From the NCBI GenBank assembly GCA_947306285.1, contig CAMZGB010000032.1, positions 1 through 9,338 on the forward strand: DNA of 9,338 nucleotides. Reading direction: 5' to 3'. The notes below the pieces were generated by a model. That model did not search any database. It was not told where the DNA came from and saw only the letters and a list, made by a program, of their open reading frames with translations. Positions within the stretch are counted from its first letter, which is position 1. Each line of letters begins with the position of its first letter. A program made the translations under genes and the position numbers. Below, piece after piece: positions 1 through 6,455 of the stretch. Origin of the DNA: an uncultured Lachnospira sp. (GTDB taxonomy: Bacteria > Bacillota > Clostridia > Lachnospirales > Lachnospiraceae).

Positions 1-2
1 AG

Positions 3-59
3 GATACTAGAAGAGATAGAGATGTGATTTGGTTTAATGGGATATTGAGGAAAAAATAG
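3..59 (+). CDS. possible 3' end of an upstream gene
   Basis: The first bases can be read as the last 18 codons of a gene that begins before the window, ending ...DVIWFNGILRKK and a TAG stop at 57-59. A terminator begins 21 bases later, which fits the end of a transcription unit. A second frame, from base 1, stops at 25-27 (RILEEIEM), so the true frame is not settled. No function can be assigned to so short a tail. Confidence 0.3.
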   Translation, partial: DTRRDRDVIWFNGILRKK

Positions 60-80
60 AGGATGAGAATATAGTGGATA

Positions 81-106
81 AAGGTGCCCGGAGGGGTGCC
101 TTTTTT
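81..106 (+). terminator. intrinsic terminator of the upstream unit
   Basis: AAGGTGCCC and GGGTGCCTT form a 9-bp stem with two G-U wobbles around the loop GGAG, followed by a run of six T (two of them in the stem base). It lies just after the putative upstream stop codon and before the leader of the next operon. Confidence 0.7.
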
Positions 107-162
107 GTTGGGTTTTTATGTTTCAAAACTAAGAAATGTGGATAATTTTTACACGCAGCGGC
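107..162 (+). other. spacer between terminator and hairpin leader
   Basis: No coding potential. A GATAAT hexamer at 141-146 could be a -10 box for the following operon, but no -35 box stands at a normal distance: the nearest TTTCAA, at 121-126, is only 14 bases away. The promoter is therefore not assigned. A small ACGC/GCGT stem (153-164) overlaps the first base pairs of the next hairpin and would exclude it. Confidence 0.4.
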
Positions 163-185
163 GTTGATATACTACGTATATCAAC
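163..185. repeat. perfect palindrome 1 (10-bp arms, TAC loop)
   Basis: GTTGATATAC, then TAC, then GTATATCAAC: a perfect inverted repeat with a 3-base centre. It is the first of three in the leader of the lipoprotein operon. It has no T-run behind it, so it is not a terminator on the + strand. It could be an mRNA hairpin or a DNA operator. Confidence 0.85.
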
Positions 186-214
186 TATTACTATTCTTTA
201 CAAGAATAGTAATA
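186..214. repeat. perfect palindrome 2 (13-bp arms, TAC loop)
   Basis: TATTACTATTCTT, then TAC, then AAGAATAGTAATA: a perfect 13-bp inverted repeat starting at the base directly after palindrome 1 and sharing its TAC centre. The arms differ in sequence from palindrome 1, so it is not a duplicated copy. It is followed by AAAAA rather than T, which argues against a terminator. Confidence 0.85.
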
Positions 215-221
215 TAAAAAC

Positions 222-259
222 ATTGTTCGTTCACCTATGAATGAGATTCATAGGACAAT
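222..259. repeat. palindrome 3 (9-bp arms, GAG loop, outer 5-bp clamp)
   Basis: CCTATGAAT (234-242), GAG, ATTCATAGG (246-254) is a perfect inverted repeat. It is framed by ATTGT (222-226) and ACAAT (255-259), which can pair if seven bases on the 5' side bulge. The hairpin ends nine bases before the AGGAGG ribosome binding site (268-273) of the first lipoprotein gene, so its folding could affect initiation or mRNA stability. Confidence 0.8.
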
Positions 260-284
260 ATAAAAAAAGGAGGTATTATTTTAC

Positions 285-515
285 GTGCTGAAAAAGTGCG
301 AACTATTTGTCTGGATTTGTTGTTTGTTGAGTATTATGTGTTTGTTTAACGCGTGCGGAAAATCAAGTCAGGAGAAACATCTTGATAATTTACATAATGC
401 ACAAAATGATTTACATGAAGAACAACGACAACTAGATCGACAGAAAAGAGAGTATGATCAACTGCAAGATGATATCAATGATATCAGAGAAAAACAAGAT
501 AGGTTAAATAATTAA
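285..515 (+). CDS. small coiled-coil lipoprotein
   Basis: A 76-residue predicted lipoprotein, exported and anchored to the membrane by lipid. The GTG start is chosen because AGGAGGT (268-274) lies 10 bases upstream and translation gives a basic start (MLKK) followed by a hydrophobic segment at about 7-23. The lipobox reads FNA-C with the lipidated Cys at residue 24, though Phe at -3 is less usual than Leu. The signal peptide is itself rich in Cys (5, 12, 13, 19). The mature part (about 30-76) is very polar and shows heptad spacing, with Leu/Tyr/Ile at 36, 43, 50, 57 and 64, so it is probably one long coiled coil. It is first in an operon with a membrane protein 17 bases downstream. I recognise no family. 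A spacer or tether in the envelope is a guess based on shape, by loose analogy with Lpp-type proteins. Confidence 0.75.
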   Translation: MLKKCELFVWICCLLSIMCLFNACGKSSQEKHLDNLHNAQNDLHEEQRQLDRQKREYDQLQDDINDIREKQDRLNN

Positions 516-532
516 AAAGGAGATCAAGTTAA

Positions 533-1174
533 ATGAAAGAGTTATTTAGCGAGAAAAAGAAAGCGTTTACAGTAGTTGCTATTATTTTAAATGCGATTTG
601 TGCAATTATGTTATTTGTCGGAAATGCTGTTGAGTGGATCGGCTGGGGTAGCTATTCCGATGAAGAAAAATCATATGCAAAGCTTAGTATTTTTGAAGCA
701 ACCGGTGACAAATATACGAATATGGGCGGCTTTCCTAGATTTTTAATAATATTGGTTTTTGTATTATTGGTTGCACAAATTGCAGTGATGGTTTATGAAT
801 TGGTGAAATCCAAGTCCCTACTTGATAGTAAAAAGATGATGATAATATCAATTATTGTGGGTGTATTAGGCATTGCATTAGTTACGTTTGTTCTTTTGAC
901 AAATGGGAAAAAAGGTAGATCTGGAAATATAACTGAGATAGATATGTTTATTGAAGTTAAGTTCTATTTCCGAATGATTGCAGTATATTATTTATTTGTT
1001 ATCTCTTTAATCATTGCCACAATTATAAGGGCACTAACACTAGTTTATTCGAAAGACAACGAAGAAAGTGTGGAGGCTTTTGACGAAGAAAACAATGTAA
1101 TTACAAAAACATATGACGAAAACAAAGAAAAATTTGAGGAGGAAAAAGTTGATGAAAAAGAAGAAAATGAGTAA
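533..1174 (+). CDS. four-helix membrane protein with acidic tail
   Basis: A 213-residue integral membrane protein with no recognised family. Four hydrophobic segments are visible at about 12-32, 69-91, 102-122 and 146-171. Between the first two lies a soluble stretch of about 35 residues with Trp and Tyr (EWIGWGSYSDEEKSYAK). The last 40 residues are highly charged and mostly Glu/Asp/Lys; an even number of helices puts this tail on the same side as the basic N terminus (KEKK-like), probably the cytosol. The start is supported by AAAGGAG (516-522). It sits between two lipoprotein genes, 17 bases after the first and overlapping the second by 23 bases, so the three are probably co-translated and may work together in the envelope. 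A channel, sensor or lipoprotein partner is possible, but the sequence does not choose between them. Confidence 0.8.
   Translation: MKELFSEKKKAFTVVAIILNAICAIMLFVGNAVEWIGWGSYSDEEKSYAKLSIFEATGDKYTNMGGFPRFLIILVFVLLVAQIAVMVYELVKSKSLLDSKKMMIISIIVGVLGIALVTFVLLTNGKKGRSGNITEIDMFIEVKFYFRMIAVYYLFVISLIIATIIRALTLVYSKDNEESVEAFDEENNVITKTYDENKEKFEEEKVDEKEENE
1136..1142 (+). promoter_or_regulatory. ribosome binding site inside the upstream gene
   Basis: GAGGAGG lies within the Glu-rich tail codons of the membrane protein gene, 9 bases before the ATG at 1152. It fixes the start of the downstream lipoprotein at 1152 rather than at an earlier in-frame ATG at 1113, which has no comparable site and would put 13 charged residues before the signal peptide. 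Confidence 0.8.
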
Positions 1175-1523
1175 GTTATTTGCATTATGCTTATGCTGTG
1201 TTTTGATTGCTACAGCTATATACGGATGTGGAAAGAGTAATTCATCGTCCAGTTCTGATTCTGGTTCGAGTTATACAGAGTCTGATGCAATTAGTGATGC
1301 TAAAAGTTATGCTGAAAGAGATTTGTGTGAACAATATGAATTAGAATTCTATAGTGTGGATTGGGGTTCTTCTGATGCCGAAGAATATAGTGAGGGTTAT
1401 TTCAAGGTAGAATTAAATGGAAATATATCTGGCTACAAAGACAAACAGAAGATGGATTTCTTTGGACCTATAGGATTTAGCGAAACGTATAAAGTGGATA
1501 ATGGAAGTGTTAGCGCTGAATAG
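1152..1523 (+). CDS. small Ser-rich lipoprotein
   Basis: A 123-residue predicted lipoprotein. The basic start MKKKKMSK is followed by a hydrophobic stretch (about 9-24) and the lipobox IYG-C, with the lipidated Cys at residue 26. A flexible Ser-rich linker follows (about 29-42). Next come a short acidic helix-like region (SDAISDAKSYAERDL) and a region that looks like beta strands (YFKVELNGNISGYKDKQ and onward) to the C terminus. This suggests a small globular alpha/beta domain held off the membrane by the linker. I recognise no family. The gene overlaps the end of the membrane protein gene by 23 bases, which favours translational coupling, and it is the last gene before a strong terminator. 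Alternative starts are 1113 (unlikely, see the ribosome binding site) and ATG 1167. Confidence 0.8.
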   Translation: MKKKKMSKLFALCLCCVLIATAIYGCGKSNSSSSSDSGSSYTESDAISDAKSYAERDLCEQYELEFYSVDWGSSDAEEYSEGYFKVELNGNISGYKDKQKMDFFGPIGFSETYKVDNGSVSAE

Positions 1524-1593
1524 ATGATAGAATAAAAATAGATACTCATTATCGTAGAGTTAAAAGATCTCACATTCGTAGTATTAGTAAGAT
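1524..1593 (+). other. untranslated 3' spacer of the lipoprotein operon
   Basis: AT-rich spacer between the lipoprotein stop and the terminator stem. I see no open frame, RNA gene or repeat in it. Confidence 0.5.
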
Positions 1594-1629
1594 AAAAGTA
1601 GATATGTTTTTTAACATATCTACTTTTTT
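1594..1629 (+). terminator. strong intrinsic terminator of the lipoprotein operon
   Basis: AAAAGTAGATATGTT and AACATATCTACTTTT form a perfect 15-bp stem with a TTTT loop, and the T-run continues to 1629. It ends the three-gene unit. The A-run on the 5' arm means it could also act on the opposite strand. Confidence 0.9.
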
Positions 1630-1715
1630 AACCAGTGCATTGTAGGTGTTTTTCGCCGCAGGCACCTAATATGTTATGCTAAAACAAAATGCACCCACAA
1701 ACTGGGTGCCTTTTT
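1630..1715 (+). terminator. second terminator with preceding structured stretch
   Basis: GCACCC (1691-1696) and GGGTGC (1704-1709) form a 6-bp stem with loop ACAAACT. Flanking AAAA/TTTT extend it past one mismatch, and the T-run is at 1711-1715. The stem would also terminate the opposite strand. Upstream, TAGGTG (1643-1648) pairs with CACCTA (1663-1668). GTGCATT (1635-1641) is complementary to AATGCAC (1688-1694), a pairing that would disrupt the terminator stem. A short regulatory RNA is conceivable, but I see no promoter for it between the two terminators. Confidence 0.55.
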
Positions 1716-1724
1716 GTGTGAATT

Positions 1725-1752
1725 TTATCAAAATATGGTAGTATAGTATAAG
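1725..1752 (+). promoter_or_regulatory. candidate sigma-A promoter of the phosphatase operon
   Basis: TTATCA (1725-1730) and TATAAG (1747-1752), separated by 16 bases, match the -35 and -10 boxes at 4/6 and 5/6. They lie after the last terminator and 36 bases before the ATG at 1789, and no other promoter is visible ahead of the three phosphatase genes. An overlapping TATAGT (1742-1747) is an alternative -10. Confidence 0.5.
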
Positions 1753-1788
1753 TAGATAAAAGAACGGATAAATTGAAAGGAAATTAAT

Positions 1789-3195
1789 ATGAAAAAAGTA
1801 ATTAGCTGTATTTTAATATTCATATTAGCAGTGGGTATTGGATTTGGCGTAAGCTTTTATCGAACAGATATTAGCGCGGCAGATATATCTTCATCGCCAG
1901 AAAATGGTGAGACAGTACCTTTGTTAGGTGGAGATATATATGAATTCTGTACTAATTACAAAAAAGGCGCTATAGCTGACTACTACCAGCAGGGCGCAAA
2001 TAAATATGTGCCAAAACCACTGACAATAGAGTGGGATAAAGTGGATGGAGCTTCTTCTTATTCTGTAAGAATAGGAGAAAAAGATGATCTAACAGACTCT
2101 AAAAAATATGTGGCTATGGAGAATAAAATCCAAATAAATGATTTGTATTCAGCTACAGACTATTTCTACCAAGTAACTACAGAAGTGGGAGACAAACTCT
2201 ATAGTTCAGATGTTATAAAGATTAATACAGCCGATCTACCTAGAACAATTTATGTAGATTCTATCGAGAATACTCGTGATTTTGGCGGACGCCAAACTGA
2301 GGATAAAAAGTATAGAGTAAAACAGGGAATCATTTACCGTGGCGCAAACGTAGATGACATCACCGAAGAAGGTAAAGAAAAGCTAGTTAAATACTTTGGC
2401 ATAAAGACAGATATGGACTTGAGAGGAAAATCAAAAGTTTCTCCTCTAGGTGCTAACATCAAATGCGTATCTATTTCGGCGGTAATGTATAGTTCAGGCT
2501 TATCAATTCAGGACAATTGGCCAACTCTTAGAAAAGAAGTTATGACATTCGCAGATAGCAACAATTATCCAATTTATATGCACTGCGCAATTGGACGCGA
2601 TAGAACAGGAACACTTTGTTATTTGATTGGAGCGTTGGCAGGAATGAGCGAAAAAGATCTTTGCCGAGACTATGAACTATCATTCTTCTCAAAAGTATCA
2701 AATCAAGATATCAAAGACCCTAACAAATTTAACCAAAGCAACCTTTATTCAATGGTTAATTACTTAAAGAATTATGATAATGGTACTTTGCAGGAGAATA
2801 CAATGGAATACATGAGAGAGTGCTTGAAGATAAAACAATCTGATTTGAATAAAATTAGAGCAAATCTTTTAACACCAGGACCTACAGCTATTCCAGAGCC
2901 TACAGTTCCTACACCATCAAAGGTTAAACTAAAGGTTGTTAAGAATATAAAGAAGAAAACTATCGTAGTAAAGTTTAAAAAAGCAACTAACGCAAAGGGC
3001 TATGAAGTATGGTGTGCAAGGAAGAAAAACACACGAATTGCAAAGATAAAATACACCACAAAACTAAAATATACATTCAAGAAACTAAAGAAGAAAAAGA
3101 CATATTATATCAAAGTTAGGGCATACAATATAAATGGACATACAAAAGTGTTTGGTCCATTCTCAAAGATTAAAAAAGTAAAGGTAAAGAAGTAA
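1789..3195 (+). CDS. secreted tyrosine phosphatase, paralogue 1
   Basis: A 468-residue exported phosphatase of the MptpB/LipA-like family (Pfam Y_phosphatase3 type), expected to hydrolyse phosphate esters on protein or on phosphoinositide/inositol-type substrates outside the cell. Order: signal peptide 1-30 (cleavage near ISA-AD); fibronectin-III-like domain about 75-148; phosphatase about 150-360; short Pro/Thr linker about 363-378; Lys-rich fibronectin-III-like domain 378-468. Family marks are NTRDFGG (161-167), GIIYRGANVD (180-189), DLR (210-212) and the loop HCAIGRDRTG with nucleophile Cys266, Asp271 and phosphate-binding Arg272. AAAGGA (1776-1781) gives the ribosome site. It is first of three tandem copies, 12 bases before the next. 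It is the most divergent: it lacks a few residues after DLR and lacks the Cys35 found in the other two. The substrate is unknown. Confidence 0.9.
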   Translation: MKKVISCILIFILAVGIGFGVSFYRTDISAADISSSPENGETVPLLGGDIYEFCTNYKKGAIADYYQQGANKYVPKPLTIEWDKVDGASSYSVRIGEKDDLTDSKKYVAMENKIQINDLYSATDYFYQVTTEVGDKLYSSDVIKINTADLPRTIYVDSIENTRDFGGRQTEDKKYRVKQGIIYRGANVDDITEEGKEKLVKYFGIKTDMDLRGKSKVSPLGANIKCVSISAVMYSSGLSIQDNWPTLRKEVMTFADSNNYPIYMHCAIGRDRTGTLCYLIGALAGMSEKDLCRDYELSFFSKVSNQDIKDPNKFNQSNLYSMVNYLKNYDNGTLQENTMEYMRECLKIKQSDLNKIRANLLTPGPTAIPEPTVPTPSKVKLKVVKNIKKKTIVVKFKKATNAKGYEVWCARKKNTRIAKIKYTTKLKYTFKKLKKKKTYYIKVRAYNINGHTKVFGPFSKIKKVKVKK

Positions 3196-3207
3196 GAGGG
3201 TAATTTC

Positions 3208-4692
3208 ATGAAGAAAGTATTAAGTATAGTTTTATCATTAACATTAGTAGTAGGATTGCTTGTCGGAGTTCAGTTTACTGAGACAAAAGCCGATGGAAAA
3301 ATCATCAATTGTGTTCCAGCAAATGGCGAAACAGTAAATCTCTTGTCAGACAATGTTTATGAGTTCTGCGCAAAATATGAAAAAGGAGCTGTAAACAAGT
3401 ACTACAAGAAGAATAGTAATACATATTACCCTACACCAGCTACTTTGAAGTGGGATGCTGTTACGGGAGCTAAAGGATATACCGTTGAAATCAGCGAGAA
3501 TTCTGATATGAGCAACCCAAAGACATATTCCGCTACTACAAACAGTATTGAGATAGAAGACTTGCTTGTTGGAATGCCTTATTATTACAGAGTTAAAACA
3601 GAAGTAGAGGGCGAAAGCTGGACTTCAGAAATCACTAATTTTAACACTGCAAACCTTCCAAGAACAACAAGAGTAGATAAGGCATATAATACTAGAGATA
3701 TAGGTGGTTGCTTCGAGCAAACAAATACCACACGCGTTTTGCAGGGCAAAGTTTATCGTGGAGCTAGATTAGATGAAATATCGGATGCTGGTAAACAAAA
3801 AATGCTTGATGTTTATGGTATTAAAACAGACTTAGATTTGAGAGAGCCAGAAAAAGCACCAACTAGTTCGCCTTTAGGTGACAGTGTTAAGTTTATAAAC
3901 ATTTCTGCTCCTCAATACTACAGCGATTCAACGGGCGGAATAAATGACCCAACTAAATGGCCTATCCTTAAAAAAGAAGTAGAAGTATTTACAGACGCTT
4001 CTAATTATCCAATATATGTACACTGTAATATCGGTCGTGATAGAACAGGAACATTATTATATTTGATTGAAGGTTTGATTGGAATGAAAGAGATTGATAT
4101 TTATCGCGATTATGAACTATCATTCTTCGCGCAAGTATCTAACTCAAACATTTCTGATCCTACAGCGTTTAACAAAGCAAACATTGATAAAATGGAAAAC
4201 TATATTATCTCTAATTTCAGTGGAGATACATTACAGCAGAAAATTGAAAACTATATGAAGAGTTGTTTGGAAATCACTGATGAGCAAATCAAACAAATCA
4301 AAAAGAACTTGCTTGAAAAGTCAGTGGATCCAGAAACCACAACAGAAGTGACAACTAGTGTACAACCAGAGACAACAAAAGAAACTACAAAGGCACCAAC
4401 TGTTAAAAAACCAGGCAAAGTAAAAATTAAATCAGCTAAGAATTCGAAGAAGAAATCAATTGTTGTTAAGTACAGAAAGGTTAGTGGTGCAAAAGGATAT
4501 CAAGTTTGGTGGGCAACATCAAAGAAATTTAAAAAAGCAAAGAAAAAATTCACAAATAAGCTTACTTATAAGATTAAAAAATTAAAGAGGAAAAAGGTAT
4601 ACTTTGTTAAGGTTAGAGCCTATAATATAAAAGGACAATCAAAACAATACGGCTCGTTTTCAAAGACTAAAAAAGTTAAGATAAAGAAGTAG
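3208..4692 (+). CDS. secreted tyrosine phosphatase, paralogue 2
   Basis: A 494-residue paralogue of the gene before it, with the same architecture. The signal peptide ends at TKA-D (cleavage after 28). The fibronectin-III-like domain is about 75-148 and the phosphatase about 150-368. A Thr-rich linker of about 31 residues (373-403) precedes the Lys-rich fibronectin-III-like domain (about 404-494). The catalytic loop is HCNIGRDRTG with Cys273, Asp278 and Arg279; NTRDIGG (161-167) and DLR (210-212) are kept, so the enzyme looks active. Cys35 and Cys54 in the N-terminal extension could form a disulfide outside the cell. GAGGG (3196-3200) is a modest ribosome site just after the preceding stop. 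The 12-base gaps on both sides indicate one transcript. It resembles paralogue 3 more than paralogue 1 (for example the shared APTSSPLG after DLR), so these two probably arose by a later duplication. Confidence 0.9.
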   Translation: MKKVLSIVLSLTLVVGLLVGVQFTETKADGKIINCVPANGETVNLLSDNVYEFCAKYEKGAVNKYYKKNSNTYYPTPATLKWDAVTGAKGYTVEISENSDMSNPKTYSATTNSIEIEDLLVGMPYYYRVKTEVEGESWTSEITNFNTANLPRTTRVDKAYNTRDIGGCFEQTNTTRVLQGKVYRGARLDEISDAGKQKMLDVYGIKTDLDLREPEKAPTSSPLGDSVKFINISAPQYYSDSTGGINDPTKWPILKKEVEVFTDASNYPIYVHCNIGRDRTGTLLYLIEGLIGMKEIDIYRDYELSFFAQVSNSNISDPTAFNKANIDKMENYIISNFSGDTLQQKIENYMKSCLEITDEQIKQIKKNLLEKSVDPETTTEVTTSVQPETTKETTKAPTVKKPGKVKIKSAKNSKKKSIVVKYRKVSGAKGYQVWWATSKKFKKAKKKFTNKLTYKIKKLKRKKVYFVKVRAYNIKGQSKQYGSFSKTKKVKIKK

Positions 4693-4704
4693 AAAGGTGT
4701 TATT

Positions 4705-6429
4705 ATGAAGAAACTATTAAGTATTACCCTATCAGTGGCATTAGTATTGAGCTTGTTGGTAGGAGTAAAGTTTACGGAAACAAAGGCAGATGGAACAATC
4801 AGTAACTGTGTTCCTGTAAATGATGCACAAGTTAATCTTTTGTCTGATAAGAGTAAGACAAAGTTGTATTCATTCTGTTCAAATTATTCTAGAGGATATG
4901 TAAATGATTGTTACAAAAAGAACAGTAACGATTATTATCCTGACCCAGTGGCTTTCTCATGGAATAGCGTGAGTGGAGCTGCTCAGTATACTGTTGAAAT
5001 AAGTGAAGACTCAAGTATGACTAATCCAAAATCATTTGTCACATATACTAACAGTATAGAAGTAGATGATTTATTGGCTGGACAGGATTATTACTATAGA
5101 GTTAGTACAGAAGTGAGTGGAACTAAATATGTTTCTGACACCATTCATTTTGAAACAACAAATCTTCCAAGAACTTGTAACGTGGATGAAGTTGGCAACA
5201 CAAGAGATTTCGGTGGTTGCTATGTAGATAATAATCAGATTCGTATATTACAAGGTAAAATATATCGTGGAGCAAACGTAGATAGTATCTCTGCAGAAGG
5301 CAAGAGCAAGATGCTTGATGTATACGGAATTAAGACAGACCTTGATTTGAGAGAGGAAGAGAAGGCTCCTACATCATCTCCACTTGGAAGTACAGTTAAC
5401 TTTATCAATATACCTTCACCTCAATACACAGGCGCACCTGCTTCATGGAACCCTGTTGGTGGAATGGACAGAGCTGGAAACTGGGCTATTATCAAGAGAG
5501 AATTAGAAGTGTTTACAGATGCTTCTAACTATCCAATTTACGTACACTGTAATATTGGACGTGATAGAACAGGATCAATATTGTACTTATTAGGTGCATT
5601 GATTGGTATGGATGAAGATGATATTTATCGTGATTATGAAATATCATTCTTTGCAAAAGTATCAAATGATAACATCTCAGATCCTACAGAGTTTAATAAA
5701 TCAAATCTAGATAAACTAGCAGAATATATTAAGGGCTTCTCAGGAAATACTTTGCAAGAGCAAGTTGAGACATTCCTAAGAGACCGTTGTGGTATGAATG
5801 ATTATCAGTTCTATCAGATTAAGCAAAACTTATATGATAAACAGATTGATCCACCAACTACAACAGAAGCACCAGAAACTACTACTACACAAACTGTTAC
5901 AACAACAGTGCCAGTAACAACTAAGGCGCCAACAACAAAGGCCCCTGAAACAACAGTGGCACCACAGACTACAGTAGCACCACAGACAACAGTAGCTCCA
6001 CAGACTACAGTAGAACCACAGACTACACAAACTCCACAGACTACAGTGGAACCACAGACTACAAAAGCTCCGGAGACTACTGAAGCACCAGCTACAACAA
6101 AGGAACCAGAAACAACAAACGCACAAGAGACTACAACAGAGAAGGTTCCTGCAAAGGTTAAACTAAAATCAGCCAAGAACATTAAGAAGAAATCAGTACT
6201 AGTTAAATATAAGAAAGCTAAGAATGCTAAGGGCTATCAAGTATGGTGGGCTAAGTCTAAGAAGTTTAAGAATGCTAAAAAGAAATTCACTAAGAAACTA
6301 TCTTACAAGATCAAGAAACTAAAGAAGAAAAAGACATACTACATAAAGGTTAGAGCTTACTTGTTAGATGGAAGTACAAAGATTTTCGGTGCATTCTCTA
6401 AAGTAAAGAAAGTAAAAATTAAAAAATAA
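4705..6429 (+). CDS. secreted tyrosine phosphatase, paralogue 3, long linker
   Basis: A 574-residue third copy. The signal peptide ends at TKA-D (after 28); the fibronectin-III-like domain is about 79-152 and the phosphatase about 154-378. The catalytic loop HCNIGRDRTG has Cys282, Asp287 and Arg288, with NTRDFGG (165-171) and DLR (214-216) upstream. The linker to the C-terminal domain is about 101 residues (383-483), almost all Thr, Pro, Glu, Ala, Val and Gln, including ten hexapeptide units of the form P-x-T-T-x-x (414-473). The last 91 residues contain 36 Lys, one Asp and no Glu, on a fibronectin-III-like pattern (GYQVWWAKSKKF, TYYIKVRAY). The long linker would hold the enzyme away from whatever the cationic domain binds, most simply anionic wall polymers (inference). 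AAAGGTG (4693-4699) directly after the previous stop is the ribosome site. It is the last gene before the operon terminator. Confidence 0.9.
   Translation: MKKLLSITLSVALVLSLLVGVKFTETKADGTISNCVPVNDAQVNLLSDKSKTKLYSFCSNYSRGYVNDCYKKNSNDYYPDPVAFSWNSVSGAAQYTVEISEDSSMTNPKSFVTYTNSIEVDDLLAGQDYYYRVSTEVSGTKYVSDTIHFETTNLPRTCNVDEVGNTRDFGGCYVDNNQIRILQGKIYRGANVDSISAEGKSKMLDVYGIKTDLDLREEEKAPTSSPLGSTVNFINIPSPQYTGAPASWNPVGGMDRAGNWAIIKRELEVFTDASNYPIYVHCNIGRDRTGSILYLLGALIGMDEDDIYRDYEISFFAKVSNDNISDPTEFNKSNLDKLAEYIKGFSGNTLQEQVETFLRDRCGMNDYQFYQIKQNLYDKQIDPPTTTEAPETTTTQTVTTTVPVTTKAPTTKAPETTVAPQTTVAPQTTVAPQTTVEPQTTQTPQTTVEPQTTKAPETTEAPATTKEPETTNAQETTTEKVPAKVKLKSAKNIKKKSVLVKYKKAKNAKGYQVWWAKSKKFKNAKKKFTKKLSYKIKKLKKKKTYYIKVRAYLLDGSTKIFGAFSKVKKVKIKK
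5944..6123 (+). repeat. 18-bp tandem repeat coding the Thr/Pro linker
   Basis: Ten in-frame 18-base units encode P-x-T-T-x-x (PQTTVA, PQTTVE, PQTTQT, PETTEA and similar). The central units, roughly 5962-6015, are nearly identical at DNA level (CCACAGACTACAGTAG core), while outer units have drifted. Copy number changes would lengthen or shorten the linker by six residues without shifting frame. Confidence 0.9.
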
Positions 6430-6455
6430 ATTCTAGTCAATAAGAAAGAATAATT

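Noticed and set aside
1113..1151. Longer start for the third lipoprotein at ATG 1113
   Set aside because: It adds 13 mostly charged residues before a normal signal peptide and lacks a good ribosome site. GAGGAGG serves 1152.
81..1715. Lipoprotein operon as a mobile cassette flanked by repeats (GGGTGCCTTTTT occurs at both ends)
   Set aside because: The shared words are the 3' arms of two GC-rich terminators, a common form. There is no longer flanking identity, no target duplication and no transposase or integrase.
5944..6123. CRISPR-like array
   Set aside because: The 18-base units are contiguous, in frame and code a regular hexapeptide linker. There are no unique spacers.
5814..6182. Two long minus-strand open frames (5814-6182 and 5830-6126)
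   Set aside because: They are opposite-strand shadows of the Thr/Pro linker repeats. Their proteins are low-complexity Val/Cys/Ser-rich, and neither has a ribosome site.
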